From: Budvicia diplopodorum
Lineage (GTDB): Bacteria; Pseudomonadota; Gammaproteobacteria; Enterobacterales; Enterobacteriaceae
NCBI RefSeq assembly: GCF_009800925.1
Contig: NZ_WOYF01000007.1
Span: 62,001 to 126,000, forward strand
Reading direction: 5' to 3'
DNA: 64,000 nt
The notes under the pieces were generated by a model, which did no database searches, had not been told where the DNA came from, and saw only the letters and a program-made list of their open reading frames with translations. A program made the translations under genes and the position numbers. Below, piece by piece: positions 1-8,163 of the stretch (its first letter is position 1; each line of letters opens with the position of its first letter).

Positions 1-137
1 ATTATCAATATGATGTCTAACAGCGTTATTTCCCATTAGTCGGTACGATTTTCCGCCAATGATGTAATTAAAATGTAGATTAATGATGCATCTATGTAAA
101 ATAATCAACCTGTTGATGACCTACAATTTGCACCATT

Positions 138-153
138 AGTGAGCGATTTCACA
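138..153. promoter_or_regulatory. CRP-like binding site
   Basis: AGTGA-N6-TCACA matches the CRP consensus TGTGA-N6-TCACA at nine of ten core positions. It lies between the GTGCAAAT-type elements, which suggests catabolite control of this locus. Which gene it serves, the permease or a divergent gene off the left edge, is not clear. Confidence 0.5.
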
Positions 154-169
154 TCGATGCATCTTTTTG

Positions 170-183
170 GTGCAAATTTGCAC
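170..183. promoter_or_regulatory. Perfect 14-bp palindrome, probable operator
   Basis: GTGCAAATTTGCAC is its own reverse complement. An inverted copy of one arm, ATTTGCACC, lies upstream at 126-134 and flanks the CRP-like site. A dimeric regulator could bind here. The regulator is unknown; the local GntR-type protein is one candidate. Confidence 0.45.
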
Positions 184-381
184 TTGGAAAGTGCGGGTAA
201 TCATTAACGGTCATAAATATCAGGATTATCTGCATATTTTTGCCCGCCTCAATAAATATGTAGCAAGGTACGTGCCAAGTCTTAGCTTTGTTAAAGCGTT
301 ATTTAAATGAGCGTGAGAAAAGGTGGCGGTAAATGAGAGGGAAGTTGAGCAGATTGCTGGCTGGCGAATGTTGAACGGTGA

Positions 382-415
382 CTGATATATGATGTACCGA
401 TATATCATATATCAG
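382..415. promoter_or_regulatory. 12-bp inverted repeat before the permease gene
   Basis: CTGATATATGAT and its exact reverse complement are separated by 10 bp and end 75 bp before the permease start codon. The position and symmetry fit an operator, plausibly for the GntR-family regulator at 3235. A related half-site TATATGAT occurs at 3132-3139 before the regulator gene. Binding is inferred only. Confidence 0.45.
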
Positions 416-490
416 CATCGGTTTCCCTCTGGATTTTCGATTAAGTTAATGCTTCATCACTTAATTAAAAAAAATCAGGATGGGCGAAAT

Positions 491-1792
491 ATGGAACAAG
501 AACATTATTTCGGCGTTGAAAAAGAGACTTTGAAAGCCATTGGGCGGCATATCATTCCCTTTGCCTTCATTTTATATTTTTTCAATTATATGGATCGGGT
601 CAACATCGGGTTTGCTGCACTGCAAATGAACGCAGACCTTGGAATTTCTAGCGTACAGTTTGGACAACTAGCTTCAGTTTTTTTCATTTCCTACCTCGTT
701 TGTCAAATTCCCAGCAATATAATGATTCAGAAACTTGGTGCCCGCAGGTGGATCGGCACCATTTTGATGGCGTGGGGTGGAGTAACCGTATTACTCTTTT
801 TTGCTAACAGCTTTGAATATCTGCTTATTGCCCGTTTATTGCTTGGCGTATTTGAAGCCGGCTTCTTTCCCGGGATGATCTACTATCTTGCCTGCTGGTT
901 TCCTGCGAAAGAACGTGCCCGAGTTACCGCGCTATTTATGATGGCTATTGCGGTATCTTCGGTTGTTGCTGCGCCAATGTCCGGGTGGATTATTCAGCAC
1001 GCAGGCTTCTTGGACTACGCCGGTTGGCGTTGGCTATTTGCTATTGAAGGGATCCCGACGGTACTGCTTGGTGTGATGACCTTCTATGTATTGTGCGATC
1101 GTCCGAAAGACGCGAAATGGTTAACTGCACCGCAGAAAAAGTGGCTTATTGCTGAATTAGAGCAGGAAAGTAAAGGCCATGCTTCCGGGCAATCAATCCG
1201 TTTTATGCAAATTATCCGTAATCCTATTCTATGGCGACTCTCCTTTGTATATATGTTTGTTCAGGCTGCTTCACAGGCCAGTAACTACTGGCTTCCCGGG
1301 CAGGTTAAAGGTTTTGCTTCAGGCCTGACGGACACGCACGTTGGCCTGATTATGGCGGTTCCTTTTTTATGTGCGATGATTGCGATGCCGCTATGGGGTG
1401 CGCATTCAGATCGAAAAGGGGAACGAAAATACCATGCGGCAGTACCTATGCTGTTAGCTGGCGCTGCATTCTTGGTTATCGCAACCGCAGATTCAATGTC
1501 CATTCGTATGGTTGGCATGATGCTATTCGGCGTCGGTATTCTAAGCTACTACGGTCCTTTTTGGGCAATACCTTCCATGATGCTGTCCCCGGCCGGATTA
1601 GCGATTAGCATTGCGGTGATTAACTCTTGTTCTAGTTTGGGGGGCTTTTTTGCCAACCTTGGACTGGGCTACGTGGCTAAATCCTATGGTTCATACGGTG
1701 TATTTGTCGTTGAAGCCATTTTGTGTGTGATGTCTAGCCTGATACTGATCACCATGCGTATCCCTCGCGTGAAGAAAAGTGAAGAAGCATAA
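491..1792 (+). CDS. MFS permease, anion:cation symporter type (sugar acid uptake)
   Basis: A 433-residue inner-membrane transporter of the major facilitator superfamily. It resembles the ACS group that includes the hexuronate, galactonate and glucarate permeases. The N-terminal part has the typical FNYMDRVNIGFA segment in helix 1, and about 12 hydrophobic segments follow, with a basic loop after helix 6. I chose ATG 491 because AGGA stands 10 bp before it; an in-frame ATG at 389 lies inside the inverted repeat and would add 34 non-hydrophobic residues. The dehydratase gene follows 39 bp downstream, so the substrate is probably an acid sugar, but its identity cannot be read from the sequence. 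Confidence 0.85.
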   Translation: MEQEHYFGVEKETLKAIGRHIIPFAFILYFFNYMDRVNIGFAALQMNADLGISSVQFGQLASVFFISYLVCQIPSNIMIQKLGARRWIGTILMAWGGVTVLLFFANSFEYLLIARLLLGVFEAGFFPGMIYYLACWFPAKERARVTALFMMAIAVSSVVAAPMSGWIIQHAGFLDYAGWRWLFAIEGIPTVLLGVMTFYVLCDRPKDAKWLTAPQKKWLIAELEQESKGHASGQSIRFMQIIRNPILWRLSFVYMFVQAASQASNYWLPGQVKGFASGLTDTHVGLIMAVPFLCAMIAMPLWGAHSDRKGERKYHAAVPMLLAGAAFLVIATADSMSIRMVGMMLFGVGILSYYGPFWAIPSMMLSPAGLAISIAVINSCSSLGGFFANLGLGYVAKSYGSYGVFVVEAILCVMSSLILITMRIPRVKKSEEA

Positions 1793-1831
1793 ATCTGCAT
1801 AACGACATTAATTGATATCAAGGTGATAAAG

Positions 1832-3037
1832 ATGAAAATAACAAGCGTTGAGATATTTGATTGTGAAGTGAACCGTCGGGATCCGCGTATGGCCAGATTT
1901 AATCCGGTGATGGTACGGATTAATACGGATGAAGGCATCAGTGGGATCGGTGAAGTTGGACTGGCTTATGGCGCCGGAGCTAAAGCTGGCGTAGGTATAC
2001 TCCGCGATCTGGCCCCACGGATTATCGGGAAAGATCCGATGAAATCTGAGGCTATTTGGGAGAATCTATTTCGGGCCACGTTTTGGGGAATGGGCGGCGG
2101 AAACGTTTTTTATGCCGGCATGAGTGCCATTGATATCGCACTATGGGATATCAAAGGGAAGGTGCTTAATGCGCCAATTTATCAATTGCTCGGTGGGAAA
2201 ACTAACGAAAGATTACGTACATATGCCAGCCAGTTGCAGTTTGGCTGGAGTGATACCTTTCAGATGTTAACCACCCCGGAACAGTATGCTGATGCTGCCC
2301 GCAAAGCGATTGCTGAAGGCTACACGGCAATTAAAGTTGATCCGTTGCAGATCGATCGTAACGGCGGCCCAGAATTAGACTGGGAAATTAATCAAAACTA
2401 CTTCGGACTTTTGCTTGCTGACCAATTACGCATGGGAGAAGAGCGCATTGCCGCCATGCGCGAAGCGGTGGGGCCGGACGTTGATATTATTGTAGAAATT
2501 CACTCATTACTGGGCACCAATGCGGCCATTCAGTTTGCCAGAGCTATTGAAAAATATAATATTTTCTTCTACGAAGAGCCTGTTCATCCGTTAAATTCAG
2601 ACAATATGGCGTTAGTGGCCCGTAGTATTAATATCCCCGTCGCTACCGGAGAGCGTTCTTATACTCGATGGGGCTATCGCGACCTGTTTGAAAAACAAAG
2701 CGTTGCCGTGGTTCAGCCGGATCTCTGTCTCTGCGGTGGAATTACCGAAGGTAAAAAGATATGTGATTATGCCAATATTTACGACGCTACCGTACAGATT
2801 CATGTTTGTGGCGGTCCGGTATCCATGACGGCTTCGCTGCATATGGAAGCGGCCATTCCTAACTTTATCATCCATGAGCACCATACCCATGGCTTAAAAG
2901 CCTGTATTCGGGAGCTATGCACCAATGATTACCAGCCGGTCGATGGCTACTATACCATTCCCGACTTACCTGGCTTAGGGCAAGAGCTGAACGAAGAGAT
3001 CGTCAAAGACTATCTGGCGTATACCATTACCGCTTAA
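1832..3037 (+). CDS. Enolase-superfamily dehydratase (mandelate racemase/MLE type)
   Basis: A 401-residue protein with the two-part fold of this superfamily: an N-terminal capping domain (about 1-130) and a TIM-barrel domain. Magnesium ligands are visible as Glu222 (VEIHS), the EEP pair at 248-249 and Glu274 (TGERS). His324 in QIHVCGG is the likely general base or acid, and the barrel lysine motif reads IKVDP. Members of this group dehydrate aldonic or aldaric acids. Pairing with an ACS-type permease and a FadR-type regulator supports catabolism of a sugar acid. ATG 1832 follows AAGG at a good distance; the in-frame GTG at 1823 would overlap that site. The exact substrate is not resolved. Confidence 0.85.
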   Translation: MKITSVEIFDCEVNRRDPRMARFNPVMVRINTDEGISGIGEVGLAYGAGAKAGVGILRDLAPRIIGKDPMKSEAIWENLFRATFWGMGGGNVFYAGMSAIDIALWDIKGKVLNAPIYQLLGGKTNERLRTYASQLQFGWSDTFQMLTTPEQYADAARKAIAEGYTAIKVDPLQIDRNGGPELDWEINQNYFGLLLADQLRMGEERIAAMREAVGPDVDIIVEIHSLLGTNAAIQFARAIEKYNIFFYEEPVHPLNSDNMALVARSINIPVATGERSYTRWGYRDLFEKQSVAVVQPDLCLCGGITEGKKICDYANIYDATVQIHVCGGPVSMTASLHMEAAIPNFIIHEHHTHGLKACIRELCTNDYQPVDGYYTIPDLPGLGQELNEEIVKDYLAYTITA

Positions 3038-3047
3038 AAAGTACCTC

Positions 3048-3087
3048 ATGTATGCTTCATTTCTCGATCGCGAAATGAAGCATACAT
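3048..3087. repeat. Perfect 16-bp inverted repeat after the dehydratase gene
   Basis: Two perfect 16-bp arms (3048-3063 and 3072-3087) flank an 8-nt loop, starting 10 bp after the dehydratase stop codon. No T-run follows on either strand. It could therefore be a 3' stabilising hairpin, a weak terminator or a second operator near the regulator gene. Confidence 0.6.
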
Positions 3088-3164
3088 CTCACAAAAGCAT
3101 CACGTCAGCCGTATATTATCTTTACGCTTAGTATATGATCCGCCTTATCAGATTGACCGAGTAT

Positions 3165-3179
3165 TATCATGCGGTGATA
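3165..3179. promoter_or_regulatory. Short inverted repeat before the GntR gene
   Basis: TATCA-N5-TGATA lies 55 bp before the regulator start codon and shares the TATCA/TGATA words with the inverted repeat before the permease. It may be an autoregulatory site, but this is weakly supported. Confidence 0.25.
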
Positions 3180-3234
3180 TTCCAGCTTTTATATCAATGC
3201 ATACTTTTACTGATAGTGACGGCGAGGTCAGATT

Positions 3235-3909
3235 ATGCATATTGAGATCCCTAAAACGTTAACCGAAGTGGCGGCTGAGAAGATCCGTCAGATGATTATT
3301 TTTGGTGAGTTTGAGTTCGGGCAACAGGTGACGGAGAGTCAACTTTCAGAACTATTTGGATTAAGTAAAACGCCGATCCGAGAAGCGCTATTACGGCTGT
3401 GTGCCGAACGTTTAATCGAAATACGGCCGCGCTGTGGCACTTTTATATGCAGCTTAACGGCAGAAGAAATTGATAATATTAGTGAGCTGCGTATTGCCTT
3501 AGAGGTTTGCGCTATTCAGGGCGCAATCGGTAAAAATAGAGATAAACTGCTGGCGGAGCTTCAGAAAAATATTCAGGATTGCGAATATCTACTGCTTAAA
3601 CCCGATCGTAATACTTATTTAGAGATGGACGTTGAGTTTCATCGCCTGCTATTAAAATATGCCAATAACCCTTATCTATTTGATATGCACCGTAATACCA
3701 CCACTAAAGTGTTGGCGATGCGTAACCGGCTGACGTTTTCTCAAGAGTACATGATAAAGTCGCTTCAGGAGCACCGGGATATCGTTCAGGAACTATCGCG
3801 CAATAATGCCGATGCGGCATGCCGGATCCTCAAATTACATATTAATAATGGATTTACGCTACGGGCTAAAAGGCTGCTCAGCGATGACGCCTATCCTTTT
3901 GCGAATTAA
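3235..3909 (+). CDS. GntR-family transcriptional regulator, FadR/FCD type
   Basis: A 224-residue regulator. Residues about 8-72 form the winged helix of the GntR family (VTESQLSELFGLSKTPIREA, then a wing around RPRCGTF). The rest is an all-helical FCD ligand domain with the expected acidic and histidine residues (for example MDVEFHRLLL, and the later EHRDI). GAGG lies 7 bp before the ATG. It sits directly downstream of the permease and dehydratase genes in the same direction, so it most likely senses the sugar acid or a breakdown product and controls the cassette. The effector is unknown. Confidence 0.85.
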   Translation: MHIEIPKTLTEVAAEKIRQMIIFGEFEFGQQVTESQLSELFGLSKTPIREALLRLCAERLIEIRPRCGTFICSLTAEEIDNISELRIALEVCAIQGAIGKNRDKLLAELQKNIQDCEYLLLKPDRNTYLEMDVEFHRLLLKYANNPYLFDMHRNTTTKVLAMRNRLTFSQEYMIKSLQEHRDIVQELSRNNADAACRILKLHINNGFTLRAKRLLSDDAYPFAN

Positions 3910-3932
3910 CCCTCTGCTAGCCAGAGGGTTAA
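3906..3932. terminator. Bidirectional terminator between the GntR gene and lnt
   Basis: TTAACCCTCTG and CAGAGGGTTAA form an 11-bp stem with a 5-nt loop between two convergent genes. The left arm includes the GntR stop codon. No long T-run follows, so efficiency is uncertain. Confidence 0.6.
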
Positions 3933-3943
3933 TCATGTGAAGC

Positions 3944-5473
3944 TTATTTGGTTCTGCGGGAAAACAGCAAAGCACTACCAATCAGTAACAGGGTAATTAT
4001 CCAAATTGGTAACGACCCCATAGTCGCGTAAGGCGTCATGCCCGTCGTTGGTGCAACTTTCACGTTAAGCACGTTGCGTTCGAACTGGGGAATTTGGGCG
4101 ATCGCTTCTCCGTTGGCATCTATTGCACCAGTAATACCCGTGTTAGTACTGCGTAGCATCGGACGACCTAGCTCTAGCGCACGCATTCTTACCATCTGGA
4201 AATGTTGCCACGGGCCGATAGAGTCGCCAAACCAGGCATCATTAGAAATAGTCAGCAGAAAATCGGTTTCCGGCGTGAAGTTATCTCTGACCTGCTGGCC
4301 GATAATGACCTCATAGCAGATAACGCTGGTAATTTTGTACCCATTCGCCGTTACCGGCGGTTGGCGATATTCCCCTTCGCTGATGGATGACATTGGTAGG
4401 TTAAAAAAGGTGGCCAGCGGCCGGAGAATAGATTCAAACGGTACGTATTCACCAAAAATAACTAAATGGTGTTTGTTGTAGCGGTCTGTGCCCGCGTACT
4501 GATAAGGTTTTTCATTGCCCAATACGATCATTGCATTGTAGTAATCAGACCGCTCAGCAGAACGGCGATAGTCAATAATACCGGTAATCAGGCTGGAATT
4601 ATTCTCGCGGGCTACTCGATCTAATTTACTCAGGAAATCCGACTGTCGAGTTTCAAGATCGGGAATCGCGGCTTCTGGCCAGATGATAATGCGGGATTTT
4701 CCAAAGTAGGGCTCAGATAAATTCACATAGGCTTCAAGCGTGGGTGCCAGCTGCCCTTGCACCCACTTCAGGGACTGAGCGATATTTCCCTGAACCAATG
4801 CAACATCAACGGCGCGCTCAGGCTGAGCGGTAAACCACTGAAGCTGCTTCAGCGGCCAAGATACCAGCACTAACAGCACGGCGGCGGCCAGCGGAATAAT
4901 GCGTTTAGCGGTTAAAGCCAGCACCAGTAAACCGCTGATAGCCACCAACAGCATGGTGATAGCGTCAACGCCAAGGATGGGAGCAATACCTTTTAGCGGG
5001 CCATCAATTTGACCGTAGCCAAACTGTAGCCAAGGGAAACCGGTAAACACCCAGCCGCGCAGAAATTCCGTAATTTGCCAAAGGGCAGGGGCCGCAATAG
5101 CTAAACGCCACACCGACGTTTTTGGCCAGAACTTCGCTAATAGCCAGCCAAACAGCATTGGATAGAGCGATAGGTAGGCCGCTAATAGAACGACTAACCC
5201 AACGCTAACGACAAACGGTAGTTCACCGAATTCAGAAATGCTGACATAAACCCAGCTAACCCCTGAGCTGAATAGCCCTAATCCCCAGACAAAAGCAATC
5301 GCCATCGACTGCTTCGGTAGCCGGTTTAAGGTTAACGCTAAAAGCCCGCACAGCGAAATAACGGATGCGGGCCAGAAATCAAACGGTGCCAGAGAAAGCG
5401 TTCCACAAGCGCCTAAAAATAACGCCAGTAGAATGCGGATCCACTGGCGATTGAATAAGGGAGTACGGCCCAT
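3944..5473 (-). CDS. lnt: Apolipoprotein N-acyltransferase
   Basis: Lnt adds the third acyl chain to the N-terminal cysteine of lipoproteins in the inner membrane. The 509-residue protein has a multi-helix membrane half (about 1-215) followed by a nitrilase-fold catalytic domain. The triad is visible: Glu in [11 protein letters not shown], Lys in [12 protein letters not shown] and Cys in [10 protein letters not shown] last membrane helix closes the C-terminus. The start lies 7 nt after the ybeX stop codon, so both are probably in one operon, as in E. coli. Pal, encoded later in this window, would be among its substrates. Confidence 0.97.
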   Translation of the reverse strand: MGRTPLFNRQWIRILLALFLGACGTLSLAPFDFWPASVISLCGLLALTLNRLPKQSMAIAFVWGLGLFSSGVSWVYVSISEFGELPFVVSVGLVVLLAAYLSLYPMLFGWLLAKFWPKTSVWRLAIAAPALWQITEFLRGWVFTGFPWLQFGYGQIDGPLKGIAPILGVDAITMLLVAISGLLVLALTAKRIIPLAAAVLLVLVSWPLKQLQWFTAQPERAVDVALVQGNIAQSLKWVQGQLAPTLEAYVNLSEPYFGKSRIIIWPEAAIPDLETRQSDFLSKLDRVARENNSSLITGIIDYRRSAERSDYYNAMIVLGNEKPYQYAGTDRYNKHHLVIFGEYVPFESILRPLATFFNLPMSSISEGEYRQPPVTANGYKITSVICYEVIIGQQVRDNFTPETDFLLTISNDAWFGDSIGPWQHFQMVRMRALELGRPMLRSTNTGITGAIDANGEAIAQIPQFERNVLNVKVAPTTGMTPYATMGSLPIWIITLLLIGSALLFSRRTK

Positions 5474-5480
5474 GGGCTAG

Positions 5481-6359
5481 TTATTCTTCCAATTGAGGTT
5501 GTGGTGACTCATCAGGGATGGTGGCATGTACCTGAATAATGCGCCGGCTGTCCGCCATGGCCACTTTGAACTGATAGCCATCAATCGTGATGATCTCTCC
5601 GCGTGACGGTAAATGACCAAAGGCTTGCATAATTAATCCGCCGATAGTATCTACTTCTTCATCGCTGAAGGTGGTTGAGAAGATCTCATTAAACTCTTCG
5701 ATTGGCGTAAGCGCGCGGACGGTAAACGTATGGCGGCTAAGCTGGCGAACGTCACGATCTTCCGCGTCGTCATATTCATCTTCGATTTCGCCAACAATCA
5801 GCTCAAGAATGTCTTCAATGGTAACCAGACCGGAAACGCCGCCAAATTCGTCAACTACAATCGCCATGTGATAGCGCTGGGAGCGGAACTCTTTAAGCAT
5901 GCGGTCAACCCGCTTGCTTTCAGGAACCACGACGGCCGGGCGCAAGACTTTATCAATACTGAAAGGCTGAGAATCTTTACTCATAAATGGCAATAAATCT
6001 TTTGCCATTAAAATGCCTTCAATATGGTCTTTGTCTTCGCTGATCACCGGAAAGCGAGAGTGGGCTGACTCAATAATCACGTCCAGACACTCTTCCAGAG
6101 GTTGATTCCGTTTTAAGGTAATCATCTGGGAACGAGGGATCATGATGTCGCGAACCCGTTGCTCCGCAATATCCATCACGCCTTCCAGCATGTCACGGGT
6201 ATCGGGATCGATTAGCTCGTTTTGTTCTGAATCGCGAATTAGCTCAACCAGATCGCCGCGGTTTTTAGGCTCGCCGTGAAAGAATTGACCCAGAATTAGT
6301 GAAAAAAAGCCCTTTTTGGCAACGGGGCTATCGTTGCTTTGTGAATGATCGTCGCTCAT
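5481..6359 (-). CDS. ybeX: CorC/HlyC-family CBS-domain protein YbeX
   Basis: A cytosolic protein of 292 residues. It carries a pair of CBS domains (about 70-190, including [11 protein letters not shown] and [17 protein letters not shown]) and a C-terminal CorC_HlyC transporter-associated domain. The family has been linked to magnesium and cobalt efflux and to ribosome metabolism. It lies between ybeY and lnt, 18 nt after ybeY, as in other enterobacteria. Confidence 0.95.
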   Translation of the reverse strand: MSDDHSQSNDSPVAKKGFFSLILGQFFHGEPKNRGDLVELIRDSEQNELIDPDTRDMLEGVMDIAEQRVRDIMIPRSQMITLKRNQPLEECLDVIIESAHSRFPVISEDKDHIEGILMAKDLLPFMSKDSQPFSIDKVLRPAVVVPESKRVDRMLKEFRSQRYHMAIVVDEFGGVSGLVTIEDILELIVGEIEDEYDDAEDRDVRQLSRHTFTVRALTPIEEFNEIFSTTFSDEEVDTIGGLIMQAFGHLPSRGEIITIDGYQFKVAMADSRRIIQVHATIPDESPQPQLEE

Positions 6360-6377
6360 GCATTCTTTATTAGTTAG

Positions 6378-6863
6378 TTAGACAGTGTCTTTTTCTGAGG
6401 CGTAAGGGTTAGGATAGCCTAACTCTTGCACGATCTCAGTCTCTAAAGACTCCATTTCTTCAGCATCATCATCGTTGATGTGGTCATACCCTAACAGATG
6501 GAGGCTACCATGGACAACCATATGCGCCCAATGTGCGAATAAAATCTTATTTTGCTCTTTCGCTTCTCTTTCTACAACCTGACGGCAGATGATCAAATCC
6601 CCTAACAGGGGAAGCTCTATTTCAGGCGGCGCTTCAAAGGGAAAGGATAATACATTAGTTGGCTTATCCATGCCGCGATAGGTATGGTTAAGCCGTTGGC
6701 TTTCTTCAATATCAACCAAGCGTACCGTTACTTCTGAGTCAGCCTGAAAAGAGAGAATTGTTCCATCCAGCCAGCGTTGAAAGTCTTGTTCGCTGGGTAA
6801 CCCTAACTCGTCTTCACAGGCTATTTGTAAATCTAAAATTACGTGATTGCTCTCGATAGTCAT
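6378..6863 (-). CDS. ybeY: Endoribonuclease/rRNA maturation factor YbeY
   Basis: A 161-residue metalloprotein needed for 16S rRNA 3' processing and 70S quality control. The zinc motif [11 protein letters not shown] (HxxxHxxGxDH type) is intact near residue 120, and the MNVLSF-like segment reads PTNVLSFPF. Its ATG directly abuts the ybeZ stop codon with no gap, which predicts translational coupling. Confidence 0.97.
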   Translation of the reverse strand: MTIESNHVILDLQIACEDELGLPSEQDFQRWLDGTILSFQADSEVTVRLVDIEESQRLNHTYRGMDKPTNVLSFPFEAPPEIELPLLGDLIICRQVVEREAKEQNKILFAHWAHMVVHGSLHLLGYDHINDDDAEEMESLETEIVQELGYPNPYASEKDTV

Positions 6864-7934
6864 TTAATGCGTGTCCGATTCAGAAACCTGTTGATAGTCA
6901 CGTTTGCGTTGTTCTGTTTGGGCATCTTTACGCTTTTGCTCTTCAGCTTCCCACGCTTCATAGGCAACGACAATACGCGCAACTATCGGATGCCTTACTA
7001 CGTCTTCACTATGGAAGAAGTTAAAGCTGAGTTCATTGACGTCAGATAGTACTTCAATTGCGTGGCGTAATCCGGATTTTTGCGCTCTCGGTAAGTCTAT
7101 TTGAGTTATATCACCGGTAATAACCGCTTTGGAGTTAAAGCCGATACGGGTTAAGAACATTTTCATTTGTTCTATCGACGTATTTTGACTCTCATCCAGA
7201 ATAATAAACGCGTCATTCAGCGTACGCCCGCGCATATAGGCTAACGGAGCGACTTCAATGACGTTACGTTCGATTAATTTTTCTACTTTTTCAAAGCCAA
7301 GCATTTCAAACAGCGCGTCGTACAGCGGGCGCAGATAAGGATCAACCTTTTGGCTTAAATCACCGGGTAAGAAACCCAGTTTTTCTCCGGCTTCAACGGC
7401 CGGTCGGGTGAGTAAAATTCGACGAATTTCCTGGCGCTCTAACGCGTCGACTGCCGCCGCAACGGCAAGGTAGGTTTTACCGGTACCGGCGGGGCCAATG
7501 CCAAACGTGATGTCATGATCGAGAATATTAGCAATATAGCGGGCCTGATTCGGCGTTCTTGGCTTAATCATTCCGCGCTTAGTCTTAATGATCACCGCTT
7601 TGCCATAGTCAGGTACGGAGTCTGTTATCTGCTCCAGCACGCCAGATTCTTTAATAGCCAAATGGATTTGGTCTGGTTCGATATCGTGCATGATGCCGCG
7701 GACCGGTGCGGTATCCACATACAGGTTTAAAAGAATGTTTTTGGCAGCGCTAATACAGGGCGATTGACCAACCAGCGTAAATTTATTATCGCGGCGGTTA
7801 ATCTCAATGCCAAGACGTCGCTCAAGCTGCTTAATGTTGTCATCAAACGGGCCGCACAGGTTTTTCAGGCGTTCATTGTCTGCGGGTTCAAGCGAAACTT
7901 CTTGGGTATCTATATTCAAGTCAGACCTCTTCAT
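6864..7934 (-). CDS. ybeZ: PhoH-family ATPase YbeZ
   Basis: A 356-residue PhoH-like NTPase and partner of YbeY. The Walker A motif is GPAGTGKTYL and the Walker B region is AFIILDESQN. The N-terminal domain begins with the conserved NIDTQEVSLEPADN stretch. Two starts are possible. ATG at 7934 gives MKRSDLNIDT. A TTG at 7919 matches the usual enterobacterial start (MNIDT) and has AAGAGG 6 nt before it; that ribosome binding site would lie inside the longer form. I give the longer form, but the TTG may be the real start. Confidence 0.93.
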   Translation of the reverse strand: MKRSDLNIDTQEVSLEPADNERLKNLCGPFDDNIKQLERRLGIEINRRDNKFTLVGQSPCISAAKNILLNLYVDTAPVRGIMHDIEPDQIHLAIKESGVLEQITDSVPDYGKAVIIKTKRGMIKPRTPNQARYIANILDHDITFGIGPAGTGKTYLAVAAAVDALERQEIRRILLTRPAVEAGEKLGFLPGDLSQKVDPYLRPLYDALFEMLGFEKVEKLIERNVIEVAPLAYMRGRTLNDAFIILDESQNTSIEQMKMFLTRIGFNSKAVITGDITQIDLPRAQKSGLRHAIEVLSDVNELSFNFFHSEDVVRHPIVARIVVAYEAWEAEEQKRKDAQTEQRKRDYQQVSESDTH

Positions 7935-8071
7935 GCTGAGTTGCGAAGTTAATCTTATGTACGCTCAGGTACTTTCACTTTGATTATAGATAACTTAAGT
8001 CATTATTCCTATGGTGCTTTCGGGTAATACTGTTGGTTTAACTATCCAGAGTCTGTTTTTGGCTTCTTCCT

Positions 8072-8127
8072 AAAAAAACAGGGCATGACCTTTTCTCTGG
8101 GAAATCTCCCTTATGGTCATGCCCTGT
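8072..8127 (-). terminator. Rho-independent terminator of the autotransporter gene
   Basis: Arms ACAGGGCATGACC (8078-8090) and GGTCATGCCCTGT (8115-8127) pair over 13 bp. In the minus direction the stem is followed by a run of T residues (8072-8078 on the plus strand). It ends the autotransporter transcript before ybeZ. Confidence 0.8.
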
Positions 8128-8163
8128 ACAACGGACTATTCGTCTTGCCTGCCGGTAATAGTA

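Larger units (their letters stand above)
1..490. other. Regulatory intergenic region before the sugar-acid cassette
   Basis: No convincing gene lies here. The region holds a CRP-like site, a 14-bp palindrome with an upstream half-site, and a 12-bp inverted repeat close to the permease start (each listed separately). A minus-strand ATG at 34-36 opens a frame that runs off the left edge for 12 codons, so the stretch may be a divergent promoter region. That frame is too short to call as a gene and has only a poor ribosome binding site. Confidence 0.6.

Noticed and set aside
1-36. Possible start of a divergent gene at the left edge (ATG at 34-36, minus strand)
   Set aside because: Only 12 codons are visible and the ribosome binding site is poor; it cannot be supported from this window.
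226-408. 60-codon minus-strand ORF before the permease
   Set aside because: No ribosome binding site, overlaps the operator-like repeats, and the composition is not protein-like.
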